A DNA stretch of 15,364 bases from an uncultured Treponema sp. (lineage in GTDB: Bacteria > Spirochaetota > Spirochaetia > Treponematales > Treponemataceae): assembly GCA_937915735.1 (NCBI GenBank), contig CALGGS010000122.1:1-15364 (forward strand), given 5' to 3'. Position numbers and translations under genes: made by a program. The notes beneath the pieces were generated by a model. It saw only the letters and a program-made list of their open reading frames with translations. It ran no database searches and was not told the origin of the DNA. Shown here piece by piece: positions 6,930 to 14,208 of this stretch (the first letter of the stretch is position 1; every line of letters begins with the position of its first letter).

Positions 6930-6958
6930 ATTATATTTCAAAGATTCAGAATTTGCAA
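6930..6958 (-). promoter_or_regulatory. Promoter of the ComFB-domain gene
   Basis: On the minus strand TTGCAA (6958-6953), a 17-bp spacer and a perfect TATAAT (6935-6930). The predicted start near 6923 gives a leader of about 50 nt before the ATG at 6871. It is flanked by the two 14-bp direct repeats. Confidence 0.6.
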
Positions 6959-6981
6959 ATTTTATTTTCAAAAATCATAGA

Positions 6982-6995
6982 ATTTTAGAGATTTT
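6982..6995 (-). promoter_or_regulatory. Direct repeat copy 2 upstream of the ComFB promoter
   Basis: Second exact copy of AAAATCTCTAAAAT on the minus strand, ending 23 bp upstream of the -35 box and 67 bp from the first copy (start to start). The arrangement suits a regulator binding on both sides of the promoter, but the AT-rich setting weakens the case. Confidence 0.4.
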
Positions 6996-7004
6996 AAAAC
7001 GCAG

Positions 7005-8129
7005 TTATTTGTGAATATCCAAGTTTCTTTTATTCCAGGTCGAGGGATTGTAGAGCTCAAGTTCTGTGATTTCTTTCCAACGGAATTTCGGGAAAGTCGG
7101 AGGAAAAATCGGTTTTGGAGCGGGCAATCGCCTTTTGTTGTTTTCTTCGACTATGTTAAGGAAAGCCGTTGATGAAATTACGCTGGCCCTGTCATTTCCT
7201 TCTGGAACTCGCACAAGATAAGGCTCGCCGAACGCTAAAAGCCCGCCGTCTGAATCGTAAGTGACAGTCACATCAAATTTTGAAGATTTCTGGATATTTC
7301 GGATTTTAGAGCTTCGGCCTGTCGTACACTGATAAACCCTCGAGCCAATTCGCAGATATTTGTCCACGGGAAAGATTTCGTCTCCATCTGAAAAAGTCGC
7401 CTTCTCGTAAGTGTAGTCCATTTCGGAAAGCCAGTATCTGATTCTATAGATTTCACCACGCTCTGAAATAAAATATGACTGCACTTCCCTGTCAAAAACC
7501 GGCAAAGAGATTGTGATTCCGCTGGCATTAGAGGCAGAACGATAGAAGCCAGATTTTGAAGAAGCGTTCTGAGTTTCTGTGCCGCCTTGCTGAGATGGAA
7601 GCCTGAAATCAGTAACAAGAGCGCTGTCCTTAATCAAAAAATTCAGGTAGATTTTACCGTCAATGACGCAGACAGGAATTAAAACAGGAACTTTTTCATG
7701 CGGATATTTTACGCTAAGCTCATAAACACCCGCCGTATGCGATGGATTTTCTACGATCGTGATATAAGAGATTTGAAGGTCCTCTGCGGGAGACTTTGTC
7801 GTATTGTTTCGGTTCCGTAATTTTAACTCAGAAAAAGAAGCTGTCTCTGCCGCCCTGTCATTATACCATTGATAAAAAACACGGAGTACGAGGGCAAATT
7901 CATTTTCGTTGGAAAACATAATAAGTCGGTCACTCCCCTGCCAAATTCCCCGCAAAAGAAGGGGAACATTCTCGCTCTGAACATGCACTGAAACAGCCGG
8001 CAAGGAATTTGCTTCGTTTCGAAGTGCAACCACGCCTTCCGCAGGGCGATTTGACTGGGCAAAAAAAGAAAAAGAAAGAAAAGAGAGAAGAATAACCGTG
8101 ATAAGATTTTTTTTCTGAAGTAAATCCAT
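7005..8129 (-). CDS. Secreted protein of unknown function
   Basis: 374 residues. The N-terminus is a clear Sec signal: MDLLQKKN, hydrophobic residues 9-23, and a probable cleavage after Ala24 (SFFA before QS). There is no Cys at the cleavage site, so it is periplasmic or outer-membrane associated rather than a lipoprotein. The mature chain looks beta-rich, with LLRGIWQGSDRLIMFS and a run of aromatic strands (LRVFYQWYNDRA), a Gly/Ser/Thr-rich break near residues 185-205, and a Pro-rich tail (LPAPKPIFPP) before the C-terminus. I recognise no domain; it resembles lineage-specific spirochaete envelope proteins. No Shine-Dalgarno sequence precedes the ATG, and the promoter at 8145-8173 implies a leader of only about 10 nt. 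It is divergent from the ABC operon and separated from the ComFB gene by a promoter-bearing AT-rich gap. Confidence 0.75.
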   Translation of the reverse strand: MDLLQKKNLITVILLSFLSFSFFAQSNRPAEGVVALRNEANSLPAVSVHVQSENVPLLLRGIWQGSDRLIMFSNENEFALVLRVFYQWYNDRAAETASFSELKLRNRNNTTKSPAEDLQISYITIVENPSHTAGVYELSVKYPHEKVPVLIPVCVIDGKIYLNFLIKDSALVTDFRLPSQQGGTETQNASSKSGFYRSASNASGITISLPVFDREVQSYFISERGEIYRIRYWLSEMDYTYEKATFSDGDEIFPVDKYLRIGSRVYQCTTGRSSKIRNIQKSSKFDVTVTYDSDGGLLAFGEPYLVRVPEGNDRASVISSTAFLNIVEENNKRRLPAPKPIFPPTFPKFRWKEITELELYNPSTWNKRNLDIHK

Positions 8130-8144
8130 AAAAAAAGCTTTTAA

Positions 8145-8173
8145 AGTATATCACGGAAGGACTAAAAAATCAA
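8145..8173 (-). promoter_or_regulatory. Promoter of the secreted-protein gene
   Basis: On the minus strand TTGATT (8173-8168), a 17-bp spacer and TATACT (8150-8145). The predicted start, about 8138, lies only some 9-10 nt before the ATG at 8129. Confidence 0.55.
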
Positions 8174-8193
8174 TTTTCTTTTCGAGAGCTTTT

Positions 8194-8209
8194 GTTATCT
8201 TTAAATAAC
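8194..8209. promoter_or_regulatory. Candidate operator dyad upstream of the ABC operon
   Basis: GTTAT and ATAAC are separated by six bases (6 of 8 positions symmetric), just upstream of the -35 box at 8214 and between the divergent promoters. The position suits a repressor or metal regulator site; the sequence does not clearly match Fur or DtxR consensus. Confidence 0.3.
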
Positions 8210-8213
8210 CACT

Positions 8214-8241
8214 GTTACACTTTTCTACTTTTTGATATACT
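8214..8241 (+). promoter_or_regulatory. Promoter of the FtsX/ABC operon
   Basis: GTTACA (8214-8219), a 16-bp spacer and TATACT (8236-8241). The predicted start near 8248 gives a leader of about 14 nt with only a weak GAG (8250-8252) before the ATG at 8262. Confidence 0.5.
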
Positions 8242-8261
8242 AATCTATCGAGAATAAGAAA

Positions 8262-9395
8262 ATGACACGAAAAAGAATGTACTTCAAGATGATTACAAGC
8301 TCTCTTATGAGGCGCAGGTCGAGGATGTTGGTTGCCCTTCTTGCTGTCGCAATCGGCTCCACAATTTTAAGTGGCTTGGTCACGATTTATTACGATGTTC
8401 CCCGCCAGATGGGACAGGAATTCCGTTCGTACGGGGCAAACCTTATTTTGGTAAGCTCTACTAGCGAAAGCCTTTCACAGAAAAAAGTAAATCACGCGCG
8501 AGCAATAATTCCCTCCGGAAAACTGGTCGGATTAACTCCATTCCGATACGAGACTGTAAAAATCAACAACCAACCGTTTATGGCTGCGGGAACCGATTTT
8601 ACTGAGGTTCAAAAGACCTCCCCCTACTGGCTCGTTTCCGGCGAATATCCCAAAAACGAAAATGAAATCTTAATCGGACAGACAGTCTCTCAGGCAGTCG
8701 CAATGAAGACAGGGGACGAGCTTTCGCTGAACGGAGTCGACTCTAACGGAAAAGCATTCAGCGAAAAATGCCGGGTTTCAGGAATTTTACAGACAGGCGG
8801 AAGCGAAGAGGAATGTGTGTATATGGCACTTTCCACACTTGAGCGGCTGATGAAGGATGACGGCACTCTTGATGTCGCGGAATGTTCCGTAAGCGCAAGC
8901 GGAAAAGAACTTGAAAACATTGCGAGCACAGTTTCCGCAAATATTCCTGGCGTAAATCCCCGGCTTGTAAAGCGACTTGCAAAATCCGAGGGAACAGTCC
9001 TTACAAAGCTGCAGTCGCTCGTTTACATCGTAACGCTCGTTGTCCTCGTCCTTACGATGGTTTGTGTCGCTACGACGATGATGGCTGTAGTTGCAGAGAG
9101 GCGGCAAGAAATTGGTCTGAAAAAATCACTCGGAGCTTCAAATCAGAGCATCGTGCTTGAATTTTTGGGAGAGGGCTTATTTTTGGGAGCATTAGGCGGA
9201 ATCCTGGGCGTAGTCTTAGGCTTTGCCTTTGCCGAGGTGGTGAGCGTAAATGTTTTTACAAGAGGCATTTCGTTTCAGCCACTTTTAATTCCGGTAACGA
9301 TTTTGGTGAGCGTAGCGGTCACAGGACTAGCCTGTCTTATTCCAGTGCGAAACGCCACCGAAGTAGACCCGGCGCTAGTGTTAAAGGGAGAATAA
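8262..9395 (+). CDS. FtsX/MacB-family ABC permease (first of two)
   Basis: 377 residues with the FtsX/MacB layout: an N-terminal membrane helix (about 22-44), a large extracytoplasmic domain (about 45-250), then three helices (about 254-275, 303-328, 340-363). The segment after helix 2, AERRQEIGLKKSLGAS, is the conserved cytoplasmic coupling loop that contacts the ATPase, and the C-terminus IPVRNATEVDPALVLKGE is typical of the family. Such permeases do not form classical import channels but transmit force to periplasmic partners. The extracytoplasmic domain lacks the Cys cluster seen in the second permease. It is the first gene of the operon, directly behind a promoter; the ATPase gene follows after 63 bp. 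The operon setting suggests a role in iron acquisition (inference from gene content). Confidence 0.88.
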   Translation: MTRKRMYFKMITSSLMRRRSRMLVALLAVAIGSTILSGLVTIYYDVPRQMGQEFRSYGANLILVSSTSESLSQKKVNHARAIIPSGKLVGLTPFRYETVKINNQPFMAAGTDFTEVQKTSPYWLVSGEYPKNENEILIGQTVSQAVAMKTGDELSLNGVDSNGKAFSEKCRVSGILQTGGSEEECVYMALSTLERLMKDDGTLDVAECSVSASGKELENIASTVSANIPGVNPRLVKRLAKSEGTVLTKLQSLVYIVTLVVLVLTMVCVATTMMAVVAERRQEIGLKKSLGASNQSIVLEFLGEGLFLGALGGILGVVLGFAFAEVVSVNVFTRGISFQPLLIPVTILVSVAVTGLACLIPVRNATEVDPALVLKGE

Positions 9396-9458
9396 TCACT
9401 TTTATGCACAGATATACTTATGGCAATTAGTACAACTTTAACTGTATTGGAGGAAAAT

Positions 9459-10124
9459 ATGGCTTTACTTGAAATAAAGAATGTATCGAAGTTATATTCT
9501 GGCGGAACCGTCAAGGCTTTGAATGATGTGAGCATTTCCGTCGAAAAAGGCGAATGGGTTGCCATTATGGGACCGAGCGGAAGCGGAAAAAGCACGATGA
9601 TGAACATCATCGGCTGCATGGATAAGCCGTCGCTCGGACAGGTAATCTTGGACGGAAAGGACATCGCTCACGAGTCGAACAAAAGCCTGACTCAGATTCG
9701 GCGGGACAAAATCGGTCTTATTTTCCAGCAGTTTCATCTTGTCAATTATCTTACGGCACTTGAAAATGTTATGGTAGCCCAGTATTATCACTCAATGCCG
9801 GACGAAAAGGAGGCGATGGAAGCCTTGGAGAGAGTCGGTCTTTCCCAGCGGGCCCGTCACCTTCCTAGCCAGCTTTCAGGCGGTGAGCAGCAGAGAGTCT
9901 GCATTGCCAGAGCGCTCATCAATCATCCGCAGCTTATTTTAGCTGATGAGCCTACGGGAAACCTTGATGAAGCAAACGAAAACATGGTGATTGACATTTT
10001 TAAAGGTCTTCATGCAGAAGGCCGCACGCTTATCGTAGTAACCCACGCCCCGGAGGTCGCCCGATTCGCACAAAGGACGATTGTTCTTGAGCACGGAAAA
10101 TATTTAAAAGAAATTAAAAATTAA
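9459..10124 (+). CDS. ABC transporter ATPase, MacB/LolD type (first of two)
   Basis: 221 residues. The ATG at 9459 follows GGAGG (9449-9453) at five bases; an upstream frame-consistent start would add 13 residues without a ribosome-binding site. All ABC motifs are present: Walker A GPSGSGKST (38-46), the Q-loop in LIFQQFHLV, signature LSGGEQQRV (139-147), Walker B ending in ADEPTGNLDE (Asp163, Glu164), and the H-loop in VVTHAPE. Length and sequence fit the MacB/LolD class that pairs with FtsX-type permeases. It is presumably the motor for the permease encoded just upstream, or for both permeases of the operon. The next gene starts 16 bp after its stop, so they are co-transcribed. Confidence 0.92.
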   Translation: MALLEIKNVSKLYSGGTVKALNDVSISVEKGEWVAIMGPSGSGKSTMMNIIGCMDKPSLGQVILDGKDIAHESNKSLTQIRRDKIGLIFQQFHLVNYLTALENVMVAQYYHSMPDEKEAMEALERVGLSQRARHLPSQLSGGEQQRVCIARALINHPQLILADEPTGNLDEANENMVIDIFKGLHAEGRTLIVVTHAPEVARFAQRTIVLEHGKYLKEIKN

Positions 10125-10140
10125 AAATATGGAGAAAATT

Positions 10141-10542
10141 ATGAAAAAAATATCTTTAATAGACATTATTCTGTTCGTACTCTCTGGAATTCTTTGCTTC
10201 GGCACTGCATTTGTCTTTCACGCCTGCCCCGCAAAGGATGACGGAAGCTGGATGCTCTGTCACTGGGCGGAGCATGTCGTAGTCGCATTGGGAGCTGTCC
10301 TGTTTTTTCTCTCTGCGTTCAGAATTTTTATGGTAGACAATAAAATGAAGGCAGGAATCTCGCTTTCATTTATCCCCCTTTCAATAGCAACCCTACTCGT
10401 TCCCGGAGTTCTTGTAAAGCTCTGTATGATGGCCTCAATGAGATGTCACACAATCATGCGCCCGAGCGTAATCGTTCTTTGCATTTTGATATGTGCATTG
10501 TCGCTTGTTGACACAATCATACGATTAAAGAAAGAAAAATAA
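10141..10542 (+). CDS. DUF4418 family membrane protein
   Basis: 133 residues. The start at 10141 has GGAG (10131-10134) six bases upstream; the ATG at 10129 overlaps that site and is rejected. Four membrane helices are predicted (about 7-26, 46-64, 74-94, 110-128). Conserved Cys, His and Met residues sit at the helix ends: HAC (27-29), WMLCHW (37-42), Cys95, then MRCH (100-103) and MRP (106-108). This matches DUF4418, a family known to accompany two FtsX permeases and two ABC ATPases in P19/FTR1-type iron-uptake loci; its biochemical role is not established. The Cys/His pairs suggest metal or redox chemistry at the membrane (inference). The stop is directly followed by the 36-bp palindromic repeat. 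Confidence 0.82.
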   Translation: MKKISLIDIILFVLSGILCFGTAFVFHACPAKDDGSWMLCHWAEHVVVALGAVLFFLSAFRIFMVDNKMKAGISLSFIPLSIATLLVPGVLVKLCMMASMRCHTIMRPSVIVLCILICALSLVDTIIRLKKEK

Positions 10543-10578
10543 GGGAATCTCTAAAAATTGCAATTTTTAGAGATACCC
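10543..10578. repeat. Palindromic repeat inside the ABC operon, short form of the 5815-5945 element
   Basis: GGG and CCC close a stem around a perfect 28-bp palindrome (10547-10574; half-site ATCTCTAAAAATTG). That palindrome is identical to 5914-5941. The outer arm GGGAATCTCTAAAAAT matches GGGCATCTCTAGAAAT of the long element at 14 of 16 positions. It begins immediately after the DUF4418 stop codon. As RNA it forms one long hairpin, but no T-run follows, so a standard terminator is unlikely. Differential mRNA stability or attenuation between operon halves is possible. Confidence 0.75.
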
Positions 10579-10630
10579 ATAATTGTCATATCAAGAGTTA
10601 GCGAAACATCACTTGAGTGGAAAATGTAAA

Positions 10631-11833
10631 ATGAAATTCACTTCTCTTCCAATCTTAAATATTCTCGGGAAAAAGGGTCGGTCATCTGCCCTGTTCGTTT
10701 TTGCCCTTATACTTTCTTTCTCAATTTTTGGCGGTGCTTTGATTCTTCTAAGCCTTAGAAACGGTCTTAAAAGCCTTGAGAGTCGCCTTGGAGCTGACAT
10801 TATAGTTGTCCCCTACGAGGCGCGCACGAAGGTCAGCGCAGACACAATCTTAAATCAGGGAAACAGAACTTACTTTTATATGAGCCGCGCCAACCTAGAG
10901 AAAGTCGCTTCAATCGAAGGCGTCGAAAAGGTCTCGCCTCAGGTATATATGTGCTCAATGAATGCGGGCTGCTGCTCGGTCTCTTTGCAGCTCATCGGTT
11001 TTGACCCGGAAACTGATTTTACGATTCAGCCTTGGGTAAGGGAAAGCTTTTCTGGGAAACTTGGAGACGAAGACATCTTAATCGGAAGCAAGGTCACTTT
11101 AACTTCAAGCCGGAAGCTAAAATTCTTTAACCACGACTGGAATGTAGCCGCCTGCCTTGATGAGACAGGAACGGGCCTTGATAACGCCGTTTTTGCAACG
11201 ACAAAGACCATAAATCGCATGATGGAAGAGGCTGACAAAATCGGCTGGAACTTTACTGACCAAAAATATTCCGACAAGATGATTTCGACGATTATGGTCA
11301 AGGTTGCTGACGGTTACGACATCGATAACATCGCAGGAAAAATCCAAAGAAAGGTCAGAAAAACTCAGGCCGTAAAAACAAAATCAATGACAAGCGGAAT
11401 CGCCTCAAGCCTTTCCGGAGTCTCAAAAATAATCGCCGCCTTAACTGCCGTAGTCTGGCTATTATGCCTTGTAATCCTGATTGTCGTCTCAACGCTTATA
11501 ATTGGCGAGCGAAAAAAAGAATTCGCCGTCCTCAGGGTAATGGGAGCGAGCCAGAAAAAACTAAGCTTTCTCGTAATGGCGGAATCTGTTCTCGTAAATG
11601 CATCTGGAGGTCTTTCAGGAATCGCACTCGCTTTGCTTTGTGTCCTTCCTTTTCATACGCTCATAAAAATGGTCCTCGGACTTCCCTTTTTGCTGCCGTC
11701 ACCAGCCATGGGGGCAGTCCTCGTTCTTTTAAGCCTTATGATTTCAGTTTTGTGCGGCTGCTTTGCGTCAAGTTTCGTGGCAGGGAAAATCGCAAAAGTC
11801 GATGCCGGCACAATGCTCAGGGTTGAAAATTAG
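10631..11833 (+). CDS. FtsX/MacB-family ABC permease with Cys-rich extracytoplasmic motif (second of two)
   Basis: 400 residues. The start at 10631 is preferred over a TTG at 10583 because MKFTSLPILNILGKKGRSS precedes the first helix as in the family; the ribosome-binding site is weak. Helices lie at about 20-42, 275-297, 322-350 and 355-380, with a coupling loop GERKKEFAVLRVMGAS. The extracytoplasmic domain carries Cys108 and the pair Cys114-Cys115 followed by QLIGFDPETDFTIQPW, a pattern I associate with permeases of DUF4418/P19/FTR1 iron loci. These residues may contact metal, haem or a thioredoxin-like partner (inference). The permease is distinct from the first one, which lacks the Cys cluster. 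An 88-bp gap with the palindrome separates it from the DUF4418 gene; the second ATPase follows after 21 bp. Confidence 0.88.
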   Translation: MKFTSLPILNILGKKGRSSALFVFALILSFSIFGGALILLSLRNGLKSLESRLGADIIVVPYEARTKVSADTILNQGNRTYFYMSRANLEKVASIEGVEKVSPQVYMCSMNAGCCSVSLQLIGFDPETDFTIQPWVRESFSGKLGDEDILIGSKVTLTSSRKLKFFNHDWNVAACLDETGTGLDNAVFATTKTINRMMEEADKIGWNFTDQKYSDKMISTIMVKVADGYDIDNIAGKIQRKVRKTQAVKTKSMTSGIASSLSGVSKIIAALTAVVWLLCLVILIVVSTLIIGERKKEFAVLRVMGASQKKLSFLVMAESVLVNASGGLSGIALALLCVLPFHTLIKMVLGLPFLLPSPAMGAVLVLLSLMISVLCGCFASSFVAGKIAKVDAGTMLRVEN

Positions 11834-11854
11834 GATTTTTTTGGAGAAAAAAGT

Positions 11855-12529
11855 ATGAAGCTTACAGCGCAATCGATTTCAAAAAAATATTACCGGCCTA
11901 CAAAAAACGCCTCTCACTTTGAGGCCGTAAAAACGCTTGATTTTACCCTTGAAGAGGGAAAAGTCACTGAAATCACAGGACGAAGTGGCAGCGGAAAAAG
12001 CACCCTCCTTTATATGCTTTCAGGAATCTTAAGGCCTTCGGCAGGAAAGGTTTTTCTTGGAGAAACCGATTTGTATTCCTTGAGCGATAAAGAGCTTTCT
12101 CAGCTCAGAAACAAAAGCTTCGGCGTAATCCCCCAGGGACAGACGGGACTTTTTTCTCTTACAGTCTTTCAGAATATTTTAACTCCGGCTTCTATTTACG
12201 GAGACACAGAAGAATACGAAGAAAGGGCAAGAAAGCTGCTTTCTGAAGTCGGACTTTCGGACTTGGCGAACTCAAAATTGTCAGAGCTTTCTGGCGGAGA
12301 AATGCGTCGAATGGCTATTGCCCGCGCACTCCTTTTGAATCCAGACATTGTTTTCGCTGACGAGCCGACCGACGACCTTGACGACGAAAACACAAGAAGA
12401 GTCCTTGAGCTTCTGCAAAAAATCGCCCGTTCTGGAAAATCAGTCCTGCTCGTAACGCACGAGGCAAGTGCGGCGGATTACGCAGATGTGATTTACAGAA
12501 TGGACGCCGGAAATCTAATAAATCAGTGA
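11855..12529 (+). CDS. ABC transporter ATPase (second of two)
   Basis: 224 residues. GGAG (11843-11846) lies eight bases before the ATG. Motifs: Walker A GRSGSGKST (42-50), Q-loop in GVIPQGQ, signature LSGGEMRRM, Walker B ending in FADEPTDDLDDEN, H-loop in LVTHEAS. It differs from the first ATPase in the D-loop region (EPTDDLD instead of the usual EPTGNLD) and in the signature tail (MRRM instead of QQRV), so the two are not recent duplicates and may form a heterodimer or serve separate permeases. It is the last gene of the operon; its stop is only 5 bp from the stop of the convergent kinase gene, with just a weak TGAGA/TCTCA hairpin (12527-12544) between. Confidence 0.92.
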   Translation: MKLTAQSISKKYYRPTKNASHFEAVKTLDFTLEEGKVTEITGRSGSGKSTLLYMLSGILRPSAGKVFLGETDLYSLSDKELSQLRNKSFGVIPQGQTGLFSLTVFQNILTPASIYGDTEEYEERARKLLSEVGLSDLANSKLSELSGGEMRRMAIARALLLNPDIVFADEPTDDLDDENTRRVLELLQKIARSGKSVLLVTHEASAADYADVIYRMDAGNLINQ

Positions 12530-12534
12530 GAGCT

Positions 12535-14208
12535 TTATTTCTCAAGCCCTGCGTTCACGAAAAGAGTGTCCTGATACCAGTCCACAATCATGCTGAATTC
12601 TTTGGTCTTGTAGCCATCACATTCGGCATGAATTTTCATTATCTTGCCGCTGGTAATCTCTTTCTGAGGCACTTGGCTGAAGGGAACATATTTTCCGTTG
12701 TAAAGGACTGTGAATTTAGTCTTGTTTGTAAGAACCTCACCTGTCATAGCATCGAAGGCCCGTGTCTGAACGGAAACCTGGCGGCGCGTTTTCTGTAAAT
12801 TGTCAAAATTTAAGTTCACGCTCTCGCCGTTCACAGCAAAGCTGGACCACATTACATAAGGACCGGCAAGAACCTTTACCCTGTAAATACCGTCCTTTAG
12901 GTAAACAGGTTTTATCGATAAATACTTTATGTTTTTGCCAGATGCCTGGCTCACTCGCTTTCCGGAGCTGCTTCTCGTTATAATTCCCTCACTTGGCCTA
13001 AAATCCCGCTGACTTCCGGACACCTCAGGCTCACCTTTTATGTCTTCATGGAAAAAATACGCCTTTACAGGAAGCTCAGTTCCGTAAATATTGTTCTGGA
13101 CACCTGCGACAGGCGTTATAAGATTCAGAGTTACGGGCTTGTACCAATGGCTTAAAACTGAGGCATGGAAAATTCCTTCGTTCCAGGCATAAACTCCAAG
13201 AATACCGACTACAGCCGCACAAGCGATATAGCTCGTGATTCTTACTCCGAGCCGGCTCTTTTTTTCAAACTCCCCGACTAAAAACTGATTTTTTGCCAAA
13301 ATTATCTGAGCCAAAGAAATTCGGATTGCGTGAGTGTCGTAATCCTTTAAGTATTTTTTTACGATTTTTATGACAGAATCTATTGATTTGTAGCGTTTAT
13401 CCGGCTCAGCCTTGAGCATTTTCCGAATCATCCTTGAAATGACAGGGGGAATTGACTTGTCGATTTTTCTTGGGCTAATGTATTTTCCCTTTCGGATTCT
13501 CTGGAGATTTTCTTCGCTTATCGTTGAGGCAAAGGGCTTTGAGCCGGTGAGCATTTCGTAGAGCATAACTCCCATTGAATATATGTCCGCGCGATTGTCA
13601 ACCGACCGTGAATCTGAAATCTGCTCGGGGCTCATATATGCCGGAGTTCCCAAAGTAACGCCTGTCTGGGTCACATCACCCGCCACCTTTGAGACGATTC
13701 GGTCCGTTTTTGTAACGGCAATTTCCTCGATGTCGTCACTTGCCGCGATTCCAAAGTCAGCAAGTTTCACTTCGGCGCGACGGCTGATTAAGATATTTCC
13801 TGGCTTAATGTCCCTGTGAACGATTCCCCGTGCATGGGCGAATTTGAGCGCATAGCAAGCATCCAAAAACACCAGGAGAGAAAGCTCAGTTCCGAGCGAA
13901 ACCTGTTTTTCAATTACCTGGGCAAGAGAAAGACCGTCAACAAATTCCTCAACAATGTAATGGCTGTTTCCTTCAACAAAATAATCAAAAAGATGGACGA
14001 TGTAGGGACTTTGCATATCAAGCAGAATCTGGGCTTCCCGCTTGAACCGCTCCCGAATGGTGGCATTACCCTTTATCGTAAGTTTTTTGAGGATGACCAT
14101 ACGGCGAAGAGTCGGATGAACGGCCTTATATACAGCCCCCATTCCGCCCTTAGCCACAAGCCCCATAATCCTGTACTTTCCAATCATCTGAGGAAGGTTC
14201 TCTGCCAT
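12535..14208 (-). CDS. Membrane-anchored Ser/Thr protein kinase
   Basis: 557 residues. Two adjacent ATGs exist; the one at 14208 has the better spacing (six bases) from GGAG (14218-14215), the one at 14211 only three. The kinase domain (about 12-290) is complete: AKGGMG loop (19-24), Lys41, Glu58, HRDIKPGN (Asp133, Asn138), DFG (151-153) and SPE (193-195). The first glycine of the ATP loop is Ala and the usual VAIK is VILK. The activation segment is long (about 45 residues from DFG to SPE), with a Thr/Ser-bearing insert. One membrane helix (321-341) follows, then about 215 extracytoplasmic residues, beta-rich and without PASTA repeats, so the sensed signal is unknown. Translation is coupled to the phosphatase gene just upstream. 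Role: phosphorylation of cytoplasmic proteins in response to envelope conditions (inferred). Confidence 0.9.
   Translation of the reverse strand: MAENLPQMIGKYRIMGLVAKGGMGAVYKAVHPTLRRMVILKKLTIKGNATIRERFKREAQILLDMQSPYIVHLFDYFVEGNSHYIVEEFVDGLSLAQVIEKQVSLGTELSLLVFLDACYALKFAHARGIVHRDIKPGNILISRRAEVKLADFGIAASDDIEEIAVTKTDRIVSKVAGDVTQTGVTLGTPAYMSPEQISDSRSVDNRADIYSMGVMLYEMLTGSKPFASTISEENLQRIRKGKYISPRKIDKSIPPVISRMIRKMLKAEPDKRYKSIDSVIKIVKKYLKDYDTHAIRISLAQIILAKNQFLVGEFEKKSRLGVRITSYIACAAVVGILGVYAWNEGIFHASVLSHWYKPVTLNLITPVAGVQNNIYGTELPVKAYFFHEDIKGEPEVSGSQRDFRPSEGIITRSSSGKRVSQASGKNIKYLSIKPVYLKDGIYRVKVLAGPYVMWSSFAVNGESVNLNFDNLQKTRRQVSVQTRAFDAMTGEVLTNKTKFTVLYNGKYVPFSQVPQKEITSGKIMKIHAECDGYKTKEFSMIVDWYQDTLFVNAGLEK

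Noticed and set aside
9396..9458. Internal promoter (TATACT near 9412) ahead of the first ATPase gene
   Set aside because: No acceptable -35 box at 16-18 bp; the gap is short and within an operon.
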